NCBI RefSeq assembly: GCF_022539505.1
Contig: NC_061514.1
Location: 339,061,090-339,125,089 of the forward strand
Length of the DNA: 64,000 bases
Source: Lolium rigidum
Lineage: Eukaryota; Streptophyta; Magnoliopsida; Poales; Poaceae
Reading direction: 5' to 3'
In this document: one piece after another, positions 1-12,391 of the stretch
How the letters are laid out: each line of letters opens with the position of its first letter
Numbering within the stretch: position 1 is the stretch's first letter
Position numbers and translations under genes: made by a program
The notes under the pieces: generated by a model
Databases searched by the model: none
Told to the model about the DNA's origin: nothing
What the model saw: the letters and a program-made list of their open reading frames with translations, nothing else

Positions 1-890
1 ATTGCAATCATAAAGAGATATAAATAAAGCACTTCACTATGCCATTCATAACAGTGAATAAGTATTCTGTGAAATATAGCCTAAGAGACCCACACGGTGC
101 ACACACTGTCACCTTTACACACGTGGGACAAGGAGTCTCCAGGAGATCACATAAGTAAAATTCACTTGACTAGCATAATGACATCTAGATTACAAGCATC
201 ATCATATGAATCTCAATCATGTAAGGCAGCTCATGAGATTATTGTATTGAAGCACATAGGAGAGAGATGAACCACATAGCTACGGTACAGCCCCGAGCCT
301 CGATGGAGAACTACTCCCTCCTCATGGGAGCAGCAGCGGTGATGAAGATGGCGGTGGAGATGGCAGCGGTGTCGATGGAGAAGCCTTCCGGGGCACTTCC
401 CCGTTCCGGCAGCCGTGCGGAACAGAGACTCCTGTCCCCCGGATCTTGGCTTCGCGATGGCGGCGGCTCCGGAAGGTTTCGTGGGTTTCGTCGTTCGTAA
501 TAGGGTTTTTGCGACGGAGGCTTTAAATAGGCGGAAGGGCAGCCTCGGAGGGGCACGGGGCCACCACACCATAGGGCGGCGCAGCCCCCTCCGGCCGCGC
601 CAGGTGTGGTGTGGGGCCCCTGGGGCTTCCCTCGGCGGCTCTCGGGTGTTCGGATGGTTCGGGAAAAATAGGAACTCGGGCGTTGATTTCGTCCGATTCG
701 AGAATATTTCGTTACTAGGATTTCCGAAACCAAAAACAGCGAGAAAACGAGAGCGGCACTTCGGCATCTTGTCAATAGGTTAGTTCCGGAAAACGCATAT
801 ATATGACATATAATGTGCATAAAACATGTAGATAACATCAATAATGTGGTATGGAACATAAGAAATTATCGATACGTCGGAGACGTATCA
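1..890 (-). repeat. Gypsy LTR (TGATACGTC type), cut by window edge
   Basis: Read on the minus strand the segment begins TGATACGTCTCCGACGTATC at position 890 and runs off the window at position 1, so its far end is not visible. It has a GC-rich middle, a TATA-like box at 519-530 and an AT-rich tail, the U3/R/U5 layout of an LTR. The style matches long gypsy (probably Athila-clade) LTRs that are very abundant in Triticeae and relatives; the family name is from memory. Lying downstream of the small membrane ORFs at 2125-2630 it would be the 3' LTR of that minus-strand element. Open frames across its GC-rich part are incidental. Confidence 0.7.
519..530 (-). promoter_or_regulatory. TATA-like box in gypsy LTR
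   Basis: The minus strand reads CTATTTAAAGCC just upstream of the presumed R region. The position inside the LTR fits a Pol II core promoter; there is no direct evidence of activity. Confidence 0.4.
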
Positions 891-2124
891 TGACGCATTA
901 AGCACTCTCAGATATTTGAGACAAGTCATGCTACCACAATAAATACTAAGCATATGATAAGAATAACATCTAACATGACATGCCAAAGTCTATTCCACAG
1001 TCTAAACAAGCTTTCTTTTGCATCACTACAGGCATAAAATATTTTGCTCGTCTTCAATACCAATCAATTTATTTGAAATAGCTCACATAGATGAAAATCA
1101 ATATGTACCAGAGAGCTAATCATACCTAAATAAATAATACTAACGAGCTCTGAACATAATTCTAGTGAAAGAACAAGAGCTAAACGTAGTACTAGCAAAC
1201 TAGAACACCCGCAGGACAATAAAAGTGAAAACTAGAGTGTTCTATGCAATGAAAACGAAGCGTATCTCTCTCTCCAAAACAAATATGTTGGTGTCCAACC
1301 ATATGCTACAGAAAAAAAACTAAAAAAACTAAAAACACAAACAAAGACGCTCCAAGAACAACACATAACATATGAAGCAATAAAAATATAGCATATTGAA
1401 AGATGACTTGATACTTTGTTGATGAAGAAGGGGATGCCTTGGGCATCCCCAAGCTTTGACGCTTGTACCTCTTGGATATTTCTTGGGGTGACATGGGCAT
1501 CCCCAAGTTTGAGCTTTTGTTCATCCTTCATCTTATCACATCATTATTCTCTCCCTACACTTGAAAACTTCCTCCATACAAAACTTCACACAATTCTCAC
1601 TAGCAGCATTAGTGCAATCAAAATAACAAATCCACTTGGTTCAGTTCTAATATAAATCAAACATCCACTAAAACATTTAAATACTGTAGCAATTTCTTTG
1701 AAAAACTCCTTCTCTCAAAAGAACTCAAAAAATAAGAAAGAGATTAAGCAGCAAATGCAAATGGTGATAGAAATCTGTCAAAGCAGAACACTATTGATTT
1801 TTCCTAAAATCTTCTGTTGCTCAGATCGTAAAGTGGTCAACTAACGAAAGTTAGATAATTACCTGGGGCATATGCACAAAAAATGGCAGCTCAAAATTCT
1901 GCACTAGATGTTCATACGAATTTTTATGTTGACAGCACATTATCTATTTTCAGGACATCAACTTCCCCAAATCTTACTTTCTTCCTATTAGAGGCTATTC
2001 TTGGCACAAAAACGAAATAAAAATGATAAGGAGAGTTTATTACAGAGGTAACAACTTCCAATACTCACATAAAAGAAAAATTACAGAAATAACACAATGG
2101 GTTGTCTCCCATAAGCGCTTTTCT
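891..2124 (-). other. 3' non-coding interior of gypsy element
   Basis: AT-rich sequence with no credible long frame lies between the small membrane ORFs and the LTR. It carries an inverted repeat built on GGGATGCC around 1430-1450 and a second CATCCCCAAG word near 1498-1507. Such GGGGATGCC tracts are, as I recall, typical of the long post-pol regions of pooid gypsy elements. No purine-rich tract is obvious at the LTR edge, so the 891 boundary is less certain than others in this window. Confidence 0.5.
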
Positions 2125-2630
2125 TTAATGCCTTTTAGATAGGCTCAGTAATTTGAGAAGATGCTCACATAAGAAATATGAATTGAAGCAACAGAGAGCA
2201 TCAAGGAGAAAATATGAAACAAATTTAAGTCTAACCCACTTCCTATACATAGGAATCTTGTACATAAATAAATTCACAAAAAACAAAGTGACAAGCATAG
2301 GAAGATAAAACAAGAGTAACTTCAAAACTTCAGCATACAGAGAGGTGTTTTAGTACCATAAAAACTTCTACAGTCATATTTTCCTCTCTCTTAATAATTT
2401 TTAGTAGCATAGTGAATAAACTCAACAATACAATTATCACATAAAGCATGCTTCGCATGATCTACAAACACATAATTTTTATCAAGGTCAAAAATAGTGG
2501 GATTAAAACATACAAACCCACTTTTGACAATTTTATAACAAGATGATTGATAATTATCAAGAGGTATGGGGCTCCGAGATAAAGTCAAGACCCCTCCAAT
2601 CTCATTTTCAATAGTATTGCAATTAATATT
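2125..2630 (-). pseudogene. Small membrane ORFs in the env position of a gypsy element
   Basis: Two minus-strand frames remain. Positions 2630-2391 encode about 78 residues, including RSPIPLDNYQSS and SGFVCFNPTIFDLDKNYVFV. Positions 2325-2125 encode 66 residues starting MKLLLFYLPMLVTLFFVNLF, a strongly hydrophobic stretch. They sit between the missing pol and the 3' LTR, where Athila-type elements may carry an env-like ORF. I recall similar small ORFs in cereal gypsy elements but cannot name a function. The upstream part is cut off by a BARE-like LTR at 2631. Calling this env-like is inference from position and hydrophobicity. Confidence 0.4.
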
Positions 2631-4326
2631 TGATGGGATTCGTAGCATAGAAAACAAAAAAATTCCTACCGCAAGAACGAAACACAAGCCAAGATCTAAT
2701 CTAGAAGACGGTAGCAACGAGGGGATCACGAGACTAACCCTTGAAGATTTCCAAATCCTAACGAGATTAGATCTCGTGGTGGATGTAGTCGATCACTTGC
2801 CGCTTGCAAAAGCACGTAGAAGATCTTGACGGTGCCACGGGCAGCACCTCCGTACTCGGTCACACGTACGGTGTTGATGAAGACGACGTCCTCCTCCCCG
2901 TTCCAGCGGGCAGCGGAAGTAGTAGATCCTACTCGGAATCCCGGCAGCACGACGGCGTGGTGGCGGTGGTGGTGGAGAACTCCGGCAGGGCTTCGCCTAT
3001 GCGCTGCAGGAGTTGTATGTGGAGGAGGGGAGCCTAGGGTTTGGGGAGAGGGGGCTATGGGCGCCGGCCTCAAGGGGGCAAGGGTGGTGCGGCCAACTCA
3101 TGGCTTGGAGTGGCCGGCCCCCTCCCTCTCCTCATGTATATATAGGTGGAACACATCTAGGGTTGCCCAAGTCTTCGAATAAGACCCCAATTCAAAAACT
3201 GCCATATGGACGAAACCTAGTTGGGTTGGGACTCTCCCCTTTCCCCCCTTGCTTGGCCGGCCAAGGAGGTGGAGTCCACCATGGACTCCACCCTCCCACT
3301 TGGTGGGCAAGTTAGGGTTGGTGGAGTCCAACCGGGACTCCACCTTCCATAGTGATTTATTCCGGATAATTCTAGAAACCACCTTCCATAAATTCACCGG
3401 ATCATTTTCCAAACTTGGAAAGTGACTTCCTATATATGAATCTTATTCTCCGGACCATTTCGGACCTCCTCGTGATGTCCTGGATCCCATCCGAGACTCC
3501 GAACAAAACTTCGAACTCCATTCCACATTCCATATCTACTTAAACGACATCAAACCTTAAGTGTGTCACCCTACGGTTCGCGAACTATGCAGACATGGTT
3601 GAGACCTCTCTCCGACCAATAACCAATAGCGGGATGCTGGAGATCCATAATGGCTCCCACATATTCAACGATGACTTAGTGATCGATTGAACCATTTACA
3701 TACGATACCGATTCCCTTTGTCACGCGATATTTTATTTGTCCGAGGTTTGATCATCGGTATCTCTATACCTCGTTCAACCTCTCGTCTCCGACAAGTACT
3801 CTTTACTCGTACCGTGATATGTCATCTCTTATGAACCATTCATATGCTTGCAAGCTAATTAGACGACATTTCACCGAGAGGGCCCAGAGTATATCTATCC
3901 GTCATCGGGATGGACAAATCCCACTCGTTGATCCATATGCCTCAACTCATACTTTCCGAATACCTAATCCCACCTTTATAACCACCCATTTACGCAGTGG
4001 CGTTTGATGTAATCAAAGTACCCTTCCGGCATAAGTGATTTATATGATCTCATGGTCGAAAGGACTAGGTAACTATGTATCGAAAGCTTATAGCAAATGA
4101 ACTTAATGACGTGATCTTTATGCTACGCTTAATTGGGTGTGTCCATTACATCATTCACATAATGACATAACCTTGTTATTAATAACATCCAATGTTCATG
4201 ATCATGAAACTATGATCATCTATTAATCAACAAGCTAGTTATACAAGAGGCTTACTAGGGACTCCTTGTTGTTTACATAACACACATGTATCAATGTTTC
4301 GGTTAATACAATTATAGCATGGTATG
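2631..4326 (-). repeat. BARE/Angela-type Copia LTR, truncated
   Basis: The minus strand ends ...TTCTATGCTACGAATCCCATCA at 2631, close to the terminus of the LTR at 33816 (...GCAACGAATCCCTACA). It contains a TATATATA box near 3137 and continues to CATACCATGCTATAATTG at 4326. About the first 73 bp of the LTR (from TGTTGGAGATATGCCC) are missing, because a TGTAACGG gypsy element begins at 4327. The missing bases should reappear beyond that element but are not seen; they may lie in the N gap. No Copia interior adjoins it, so it is probably a solo or broken LTR. Confidence 0.85.
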
Positions 4327-7300
4327 TGTAACGGCCCCGGGTAGCACCCCTATTAGATTTGCTTGTTCTTTTTCTTTTATGCATCATCATGCATCATGCA
4401 TCATATCATCCACAAGATTTTTAACAAATAAAAATTACTTTGAATAAAATATTTTGGTTTCCCCTCTCATATATGGTTTCTATAATAAACCATCCCCATG
4501 CCTTTTATTTTAAAACAAAACCCAAGAACCAAAACTACTAACCAAAATAAAATACCTTCAGATATTTTTCTACTTTAAAATAAAACTGGTTTTGTTCTAT
4601 TTTGTTTTTGCAATAGTATTCCAAACAGTTTAAAAATAAAACAGAAAAAGAAAAAAAAAACCCTCACCCCTCCTTGGGCCTCTCTCTCTCTCCCTAGCCT
4701 TCTCTCTTTTCTTCCTGGCAGCCCACCTTCTTTTATCCCACCGCAGGCCCGAGTCCATCTTCTCCTCCAACACCGTACCTCTTCACGCCTCCCTCTTCTT
4801 TTCTTTATCGTCCTCTATGGACAGCGACAGCCGAGAGAGAGCACGAAGACTGCGTGCTCCACTTTTCCCCTCCCGTGGTCCTCGCCACCGAATCCACGTT
4901 CCTACACCTGCTCCCCTCCTCCCTTATCTTCTGGGAACCCTAGCGCCCTCCTCCTTCCCTCTCCTCGCGCCGCCATCTCCCTTTTCTTTTCCCCATCTTC
5001 TTCTCTGTGAGCGAGCGGAGGAGAAAACCCCACAGCAACGCACCATGTCGCCATGGCGCCGACGCCGCAGGCCGCCCCTCGCCAAGCCGAAGCCACCAGA
5101 AGATGCGCATCGTCGTCCTCTCTATCCTCATGCAAGGAATCGAGCCAAGACCCCGTAAATCGAGCTCAAGATCGCCGATACCTAGCTCCGACCGCCGGTG
5201 GGTTTCGTCAATTCCGTCGCCCATGGTTCATCTCCGGCCTTCTCGTCACCTCCATCGCCTTCCCCGCGTCCAGGCGCACCTTCGACGCCCTTGCTCCGAC
5301 TCGGTTCGTCCTGGAGCGAGAAGTTTGTGCTCGACCTGAGCTTGCCCGCCATGGACGACTTCACCCATAGCTCCGTCGTCTGCTGCATCAAGTTCTACCT
5401 CTCGCCCTAAGTGAACAGGTTGTGACAATAGCCTATCTGGTTTGTATCCTTGTTTCCGATCAAGAGGTCTCTGGTTCAAATTCCATCATAGGCATTTTAT
5501 CCATGCCCTTTTCTTGTTTTTGTTTCAGATCTGGCGCTGAGATATGCCTCAAGTTTGCTGGAGCTTTCCCGTATTCAACATCACCAGCGTAGCCCAGTTG
5601 GTTCGTTTCTTGATCCCTGATGAAGTTGCAGGTCCTGAGATCAAATCCCAGGGGTGGTTTATTTTTAACCCACCTTTTTACCTCTCAGATCCATCGATGG
5701 GCCTTGGCCCAGGTTCCTTCCCCGGCGCTACTCCTCTATCCGCCGCCCAGCACGCAGGCCAGGTTCGGCCCAGTTCTCTATGTGGAGCCTTTTTCTTTTA
5801 TCTGTTTGCATGTAATGGTTAAATCCATATCTTTTGAACCCTATTTCCAAATGCAAAGTGTAATATATGAAAATTGATCAGAAAAACATGAGGAACATGA
5901 ATATGACATCCATACATCTGTTAGCATCTTGCATCATGACGCGTTGTGATAGTTTGCAAGTTCACCTAACATATATGCGGAGTATTTCGGAACGCCGACG
6001 TGGTATTCCCCGCTCCGTTTAATATTGAAGTACCGCACCCCTGCCATGTTTTGCCATGCTAACCAACACTTAAATTTGTCGGTAGAAAATGCAACTTCAA
6101 CCTAATTTGCTTGTCCGGGGTTTCGACTCCGATTAATTTGAATAAGTTGCACCGCCGCATCATGTTTGCCATGTCATGCATATCATCTTCATCATGCTGG
6201 TTCTTTATCCGTAGTTGTAAGACTTGCATCCGTTGTTTGTCCAGCATTTGCTTCTTCCCGGATAGGATCACGAAGTGGTGATGTGAGATACGACGAGTTC
6301 TCCGGATGTCCCTCGGCAAGCTTTAACAGGCAAGCATTTCCCTTATACTCCTGTCCCTGCAGGAGTCGCTCACCTATTTTATTTTGCCTTCTCCCTCATG
6401 CTATCCTTAAGTTGCGCTCTTGTCACGTGTCCTTTCCACTTGTTACCTCAAGCAGCCCATATTGCCACCACCACCTCCTACGGCTATTGTTTGGTTATCG
6501 AGTCCGCCCTTGCGAGTCGTAGTGCATGCTAGTGCTGTCTCATCTTGTTACTGTTGTTGTTATCTTATCGGGTTATATGTTGGGAAGAATCATGGTTACT
6601 CTAGTTGTTGATATTTGTTTAGCGGAGGCATCGGTGGGTCAGCTGCTCGTTTTGTGACGGCTCACTTGTGTTTCCTAAATATTTTAGGACCCCGAGTTCT
6701 TGTTATCTGTTCCGAGACTGAGCGCTCTAACCACACGTGGGTATGCTTACCGGGTCTCCCCTCGACCACTGCTGGAATCTACAGCTTTGTCCAGTGGCCA
6801 CAACTAGTTTGGATGTTTGTTTTGTTTCTTCCGGGCGTGCAAGCTTGTTTCTTTGTGGTCAGATGATATGATGTTACTTTTGGGGAAGCCGTGAGTGCCT
6901 TGTAACCCCGTTGTCTCTTGCACGTCCGTAGGTGCGGCACGTATTGCTGAAGATGGATTCACCCTGCGGGCACTGTTTCCATCCGAAAGCCGTTCTCGCA
7001 ACAGCTAGGTCCGCGTCGGAGTTTCGATCGGGCTCCGAAACGGGTTAACTTAGTTAGGTGGCTTCCTGGACATTGGTGTAGTGAAGGAGAGTGCATGTCG
7101 TGATATCCACCTGTCATAAGTGGTTTGATCGTGCGTGTGGGCACATTTGGGCACCCCTGCAGGGTTACGATCTTATCGATAAGCCGCGTCCGCGGTTATG
7201 GACGACTTGGAGCTGTATGACTCGACCATAGACAACTTACACCTGTTGTTTATTAATAATAATAACTTGCGTAGTAAGTTAGCACAACTTCACTAATAAA

Positions 7301-8030
7301 TGGTTAAAACTTGTCAACAGTGTGAGTGCCTTTGCCAGTACCTCTTTGCGAAGGGGGAACACGTTGGCTGTGTTATGTTTGCAGAGTATAGAACTGTTAG
7401 TTTATGCGCTCTCTCATCTTCTCTGATTAGACGAATGTTGTAGAGTGTCTCTATAGGTTTTTTAGTGCTTTCGCGCTGCCGCTTAACCCCACCATATTGC
7501 CTATGACGTTCCTCTTGCGTCCTCTAAGTCCCCTGCGTGCCTCAAGTACAAAGGACGACTGGTTGACGAATGCTTATACGTCTTGAAGTCTTGTTAAGTA
7601 CGAACCCGTACTTATTGCTGCTTCTACGGGATATAACCGGGCAGGTATGAAGATACGTTCGATGAAGACGACGTTAGCAAGGTTACCCTTCCGGCTTGGC
7701 CTGGGCAGGGTTATGGACGTCACTGGTTATCTTCAGGACTCTTAGTCCAATTTGTGTCTTGTCCGTACTCGGACGTATTCGATCTTCTGTATGATTTGGA
7801 TCTTTGTATTGTATATTTGTATCTTGACTCGTTGGAGTCGTTGTTGTAATATATGTTTCTTGTGGGCTCTATTGTAATCCTGTTGTAATGTTACCGCTCG
7901 TGTTAATTCCTCTGGCATCACGTGTGTGATTCGTCGCGCACGTCGTGTCGGAGGGCGTCTCTGAATCGATATCGTGCGGATTTCGGCGGGTTCGCTGGGA
8001 TCCTCAGGATACCGGTTCCGGAGCGTCACA
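4327..8030 (+). repeat. Complete LTR (3704 bp) of the TGTAACGG element
   Basis: Begins TGTAACGGCCCCGGG and ends GGAGCGTCACA immediately before the primer binding site. A pyrimidine-rich stretch (about 4660-4730) precedes a GC-rich block at 4800-5400 with accidental open frames on both strands. Those frames recur in the second LTR simply because the LTRs are duplicates; I do not regard them as genes. Confidence 0.85.
5429..5649 (+). promoter_or_regulatory. Two tRNA-like A-box/B-box modules inside the LTR
   Basis: Module 1 has TAGCCTATCTGG (5429-5440) and GGTTCAAATTCC (5473-5484). Module 2 has TAGCCCAGTTGG (5590-5601) and GATCAAATCCC (5639-5649). These resemble the Pol III internal promoter boxes (TRGYNNARNNGG and GGTTCRANNCC) at roughly tRNA-like spacing. 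The same pair recurs in the second LTR from about 9600. They may be remnants of tRNA-derived SINEs absorbed by the LTR. No cloverleaf was established. Confidence 0.35.
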
Positions 8031-8495
8031 AGTTGGTATCAGAGCCAGGTTTACGGTACCCCTCTAGTCCAGCCTCTAGGATAACCTTGCCAATGGTCGT
8101 CTAGTTTACAGTGTCAAAAACTATTTTCTAAAATTCGTTGGATAGATCTGATTAGCTCTGATTTTTCTCCTTACCTATATTCTTTCTCCTCTTACCTTTG
8201 CGATTTTGAGTCTTCTCTCTTATCTGTGTTTCTGAGTCTTAGAATTCCACGTGGGTTGGACGATCTTTGCCTTTATCCTATTAGGTCCGATTTTCGGAGG
8301 ATCCCGACGGAAGCGCATCATCGACAACGGAACAACGACTTCTTGTTGGTGGTGTCGCCGATCAAGCTGGAGCAAGACTTCTTGTTAGTGGTGTCGAGGA
8401 GTTCAACATGTCGCCTGAAGATCCGATAGTTCACCTCTCTCCCCCGTACCATGGCGTGGAACCTCGGGGCGAGGTTCCTTGTTAGTGGTGTCGAT
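8031..8495 (+). other. Residual interior with primer binding site and triplicated 16-mer
   Basis: The primer binding site TTGGTATCAGAGCCAGG is at 8033-8049, matching the 3' end of initiator methionine tRNA as used by many plant LTR elements. The rest has no credible frame. A 16-mer, CTTGTT(G/A)GTGGTGTCG, occurs at 8342-8357, 8381-8396 and 8478-8493; the third copy ends two bases before the second LTR. No purine-rich tract precedes that LTR, which argues for an internal deletion rather than an ordinary 3' end. Confidence 0.7.
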
Positions 8496-10128
8496 TGTAA
8501 CGGCCCTGGGTAGCACCCCTATTAGATTTGCTTGTTCTTTTTCTTTTATGCATCATCATGCATCATGCATCATATCATCCACAAGATTTTTAACAAATAA
8601 AAATTACTTTGAATAAAATATTTTGTTTCCCCCCCCCCTCTCATATGGTTTCTATAATAAACCATCCCCATGCCTTTTATTTTAAAACAAAACCCAAGAA
8701 CCAAAACTACTAACCAAAATAAAATACCTTCAGATATTTTTCTACTTTAAAATAAAACTGGTTTTGTTCTATTTTGTTTTTGCAATAGTATTCCAAACAG
8801 TTTAAAAATAAAACAGAAAAAGAAAAAAAAAACCCTCACCCCTCCTTGGGCCTCTCTCTCTCCCTAGCCTTCTCTCTTTTCTTCCTGGCAGCCCACCTTC
8901 TTTTATCCCACCGCAGGCCCGAGTCCATCTTCTCCTCCAACACCGTACCTCTTCACGCCTCCCTCTTCTTTTCTTTATCGTCCTCTATGGACAACGACAG
9001 CCGAGAGAGAGCACGAAGACTGCGTGCTCCACTTTTCCCCTCCCGTGGTCCTCGCCACCGAATCCACGTTCCTACACCTGCTCCCTCCTCCCTTATCTTC
9101 TCGGGAACCCTAGCGCCCTCCTCCTTCCCTCTCCTCGCGCCGCCATCTCCCTTTTCTTTTCCCCATCTTCTTCTCTCGTGAGCGAGCGGAGGAGAAAACC
9201 CCACGACAACGCACCATGTCGCCATGGCGCCGACGCCGCAGGCCGCCCCTCGCCAAGCCGAAGCCACCAGAAGATGCGCATCGTCGTCCTCTCTATCCTC
9301 ATGCAAGGAATCGAGCCAAGACCCCGTAAATCGAGCTCAAGATCGCCGATACCTAGCTCCGACCGCCGGTGGGTTTCGTCAATTCCGTCGCCCATGGTTC
9401 ATCTCCGGCCTTCTCGTCACCTCCATCGCCTTCCCCGCGTCCAGGCGCACCTTCGACGCCCTTGCTCCGACTCGGTTCGTCCTGGAGCGAGAAGTTTGTG
9501 CTCGACCTGAGCTTGCCCGCCATGGACGACTTCACCCATAGCTCCGTCGTCTGCTGCATCAAGTTCTACCTCTCGCCCTAAGTGAACAGGTTGTGACAAT
9601 AGCCTATCTGGTTTGTATCCTTGTTTCCGATCAAGAGGTCTCTGGTTCAAATTCCATCATAGGCATTTTAGCCATGCCCTTTTCTTGTTTTTGTTTCAGA
9701 TCTGGCGCTGAGATATGCCTCAATTTTGCTGGAGCCTTCCCGTATTCAACATCACCAGCGTAGCCCAGTTGGTTCGTTTCTTGATCCCTGATGAAGTTGC
9801 AGGTCCTGAGATCAAATCCCAGGGGTGGTTTATTTTTAACCCACCTTTTTACCTCTCAGATCCATCGATGGGCCTTGGCCCAGGTTCCTTCCCCGGCGCT
9901 ACTCCTCTATCCGCCGCCCAGCACGCAGGCCAGGTTCGGCCCAGTTCTCTATGTGGAGCCTTTTTCTTTTATCTGTTTGCATGTAATGGTTAAATCCATA
10001 TCTTTTGAACCCTATTTCCAAATGCAAAGTGTAATATATGAAAATTGATCAGAAAAACATGAGGAACATGAATATGACATCCATACATCTGTTAGCATCT
10101 TGCATCATGACGCGTTGTGATAGTTTGC
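8496..10128 (+). repeat. Second LTR of the TGTAACGG element, first 1.6 kb only
   Basis: Direct copy of 4327-5957 with few differences, for example a longer C-run near 8630 in place of an extra TA further on. It stops at the N gap at LTR position about 1630 of 3704. Confidence 0.85.
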
Positions 10129-10228
10129 NNNNNNNNNNNNNNNNNNNNNNNNNNNNNNNNNNNNNNNNNNNNNNNNNNNNNNNNNNNNNNNNNNNNNNNN
10201 NNNNNNNNNNNNNNNNNNNNNNNNNNNN
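10129..10228. other. Assembly gap of 100 N
   Basis: A run of exactly 100 N, a usual placeholder for a gap of unknown size. It interrupts the second LTR of the preceding element. The true gap should hold at least about 2 kb of that LTR and possibly the missing first 73 bp of the BARE-like LTR. Confidence 0.98.
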
Positions 10229-12391
10229 TTTCATAAGCTTTCCAGAAATATTTAAATCATAAATTTTGGCTCATTAGATATTTTTCTATTTAAAATTGAA
10301 CATGGCATCAGTATGGAATTTAGACTAAATGAATTAATTTGAATTCATAAACGTGGGCCTGGTGGGAAAGCTAAACGGGCCAGGAGAGTAAAAACGAGCC
10401 ATCCCAGATGGGCTGCCACGCGAGACGCGAGTGGCCTGACGGCGGGGTCCACTCGTCAGCCTCTCTTTAATATTACCGAAGGGGTACGCGCTGCTGGCCG
10501 TTGGATCAAAAGGATATCGGACGGTTCTGGTTCGTCCTAAGTCCTCGAGACGAGCTCGACGGAACCCTAACCTACCAGCGGCCATGGGGTCCAGGGAGGG
10601 TCCTTACCGGGGTCCAGCGGGGTCGGCGAGGCGGGAAAACTGCGGAGGAAGCTCCGGCGAGTCGAAGGAGGGTCGCGGCGGCTCCATGGAGGCTCGGGAA
10701 CGCCTTCCCGATGTTGCGGCTACTGCGGCACTCTCCGGTGAAGTTCTGGCGAGGTAGGGCTTAATTGGGGAGGGGAAGGAGTCGATGAGGCTCAGGAGGG
10801 AGAGGGAAATGGGATGATGTGCTCAGAGAGTGAGAGGAGGGCTCCGTTTTATAGCGGGTCGATGAGGCCGAGGGGGCGCCGGTGGTGGTTGATCGGGAGG
10901 CTGCTGTAGGTCGCGAAGGGCCAAGGTAAGGGTTGCGTCCTGTTGGCGATGTCAAGGTGGTCCTAGCGGAGGTCACGGTGACACGGGAGAGGGTCGGGAG
11001 AGGCCAGGCCGTGCAGTGCACTGTGGTGCGCTCACGGTGGTGACCATGCCGGTCCTGGCGCGCTCGGGCATCGTGGGCACGGGCTGGCTAGGGCAGTGCA
11101 GTGCATCATCTTGCAGGGGAAAGGTACTGGCAGCTTCCTCGGAGTGAGGAGGGTCTACTGGACATGGTTTGGGGAGCTAAAAGAGGCAGGGGAGCAGGGG
11201 TTGGCATGAGGAGTGACATGAGGGTGACATGAGTTCGCTAGGGATTTTCCATGCCTTTTTCTTGGGCTACGAGGGCAATGCAATCTTTAGGGAGGTGAGG
11301 CCAGGGTATGTGACATGGTTGGCAAGGCTAGGGAGAGCTAGAGCATGCACACAAGATCATGGCCAACATGAGTGACATATGCCATGACATAGGGAGACAC
11401 TTTGGCCATGGTGAGCATGGCAAGGCATGATGATTTTGTTTGAGAGTTGTTAGAGTACCATGTCCACTATAGATGAGCACAAGAAAAGTGGAGTGAGGTG
11501 GTGCATAGTGGGTAGGAATAGTGGTTGTACCTTTTTATTAAATAACTTGATCACCATATGTTGGATGCAATGGTCACATTTGTATTTGAATTTGGCCAAA
11601 CTACTTTATGGGTGCGATCTAAATAAAGCTTGGCATCACTTGGTGGCCTTGGTTTGAAAATTGGAGTGGGTTTGTGGAAAAAATCCAAATTTGGGGTAAT
11701 CTAGAATCTAATTCAAAGTTGCTACTTTGCATGCTTAAATTAAGAGTTTGACTTCGAATCAACAAGGTTGACTCACACCAAGTTGTTCACTTTTATGTGT
11801 ACTAGTGATCTGGACAAAAAGATTAGAAAGTTTAGTTTAGAAAAAATAACCAAAGAGGCTCAAAGTAGGCATCATGTTAATTTTGGCAGATTTGACCATT
11901 ATCATATGTCACTTAGGTTTTTTTGAGTTTAGGATTGTGTTTCAACAATTCCAACAAAGAGAGTAGGGCATATGCTCAAATTTGCAATTTGGCCATATAC
12001 CCACATATGCCTCTATGTGTATTTTCATTTTCTTTTTGTTTCACTTTTTATTTGGCTTGGTGAGTATTAGGTTGGGTTTGTTGAGGTTTTCAAACCATCT
12101 AAACAAGGTAGAACATGGCATAGGCCTATATTTACAAATATGGCCATAGACTCACATGTTCCTCTATTTCTATTTTATTTTCTTTTTGTTTGTTTCTTTT
12201 GGATTTAAAAAGGCATGGTTAGGGTTTTAGAAACATTGTCCAAAACTTCAAACCATCATTCATGGCAACATCAAGAGATTCATGCATGAGCACTAGGCAC
12301 ACAAGTAATTCAAATAAAGTTTTTGTTGGCTCCAAAATTTGGAAAAGGGAAATTTGCATTTCTTCTTTGTTTTTAAATTTGGGATGTTACA
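10229..12391 (-). repeat. Tekay-like gypsy LTR (TGTAACATCCC type), truncated at gap
   Basis: The minus strand begins TGTAACATCCCAAATTT at 12391 and runs left into the gap. This start is shared with chromovirus LTRs in grasses and with the fragment at 58230. The GC-rich stretch near 10380-11100 has no convincing coding frame. Two imperfect direct repeats with GGCCATA and a TTTTCTTTTTGTTT tract lie near 11980-12045 and 12140-12195. The inner end and any interior are not visible. Confidence 0.65.

Larger units (their letters stand above)
4327..10128 (+). mobile_element. Gypsy element with 3.7-kb LTRs and almost no interior, second LTR cut by gap
   Basis: Two direct copies start TGTAACGGCC (4327 and 8496). 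The first LTR ends ...GGAGCGTCACA at 8030 and is followed by a methionine-type primer binding site (TTGGTATCAGAGCCAGG). Only 465 bp separate it from the second LTR, with no gag or pol. The second LTR is nearly identical over 1.6 kb until the N gap, so the insertion looks recent. Termini and primer type suggest a Tekay/Del-like gypsy; without pol this is inference. It is either a non-autonomous large-LTR derivative or an internal deletion. Its TSD cannot be tested because the right end is missing. Confidence 0.8.

Noticed and set aside
231..859. Overlapping long frames on both strands in the GC-rich LTR
   Set aside because: Low-complexity Pro/Arg-rich translations inside LTR U3/R; no start context or domain.
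4817..5410. Frames of 70-113 residues, repeated at 8846-9581
   Set aside because: They recur only because the LTR is duplicated; composition-driven, with no domain.
5544..5877. Frames of 85-92 residues, repeated at 9715-10048
   Set aside because: Inside the LTR and overlapping the tRNA-like boxes; no protein signature.
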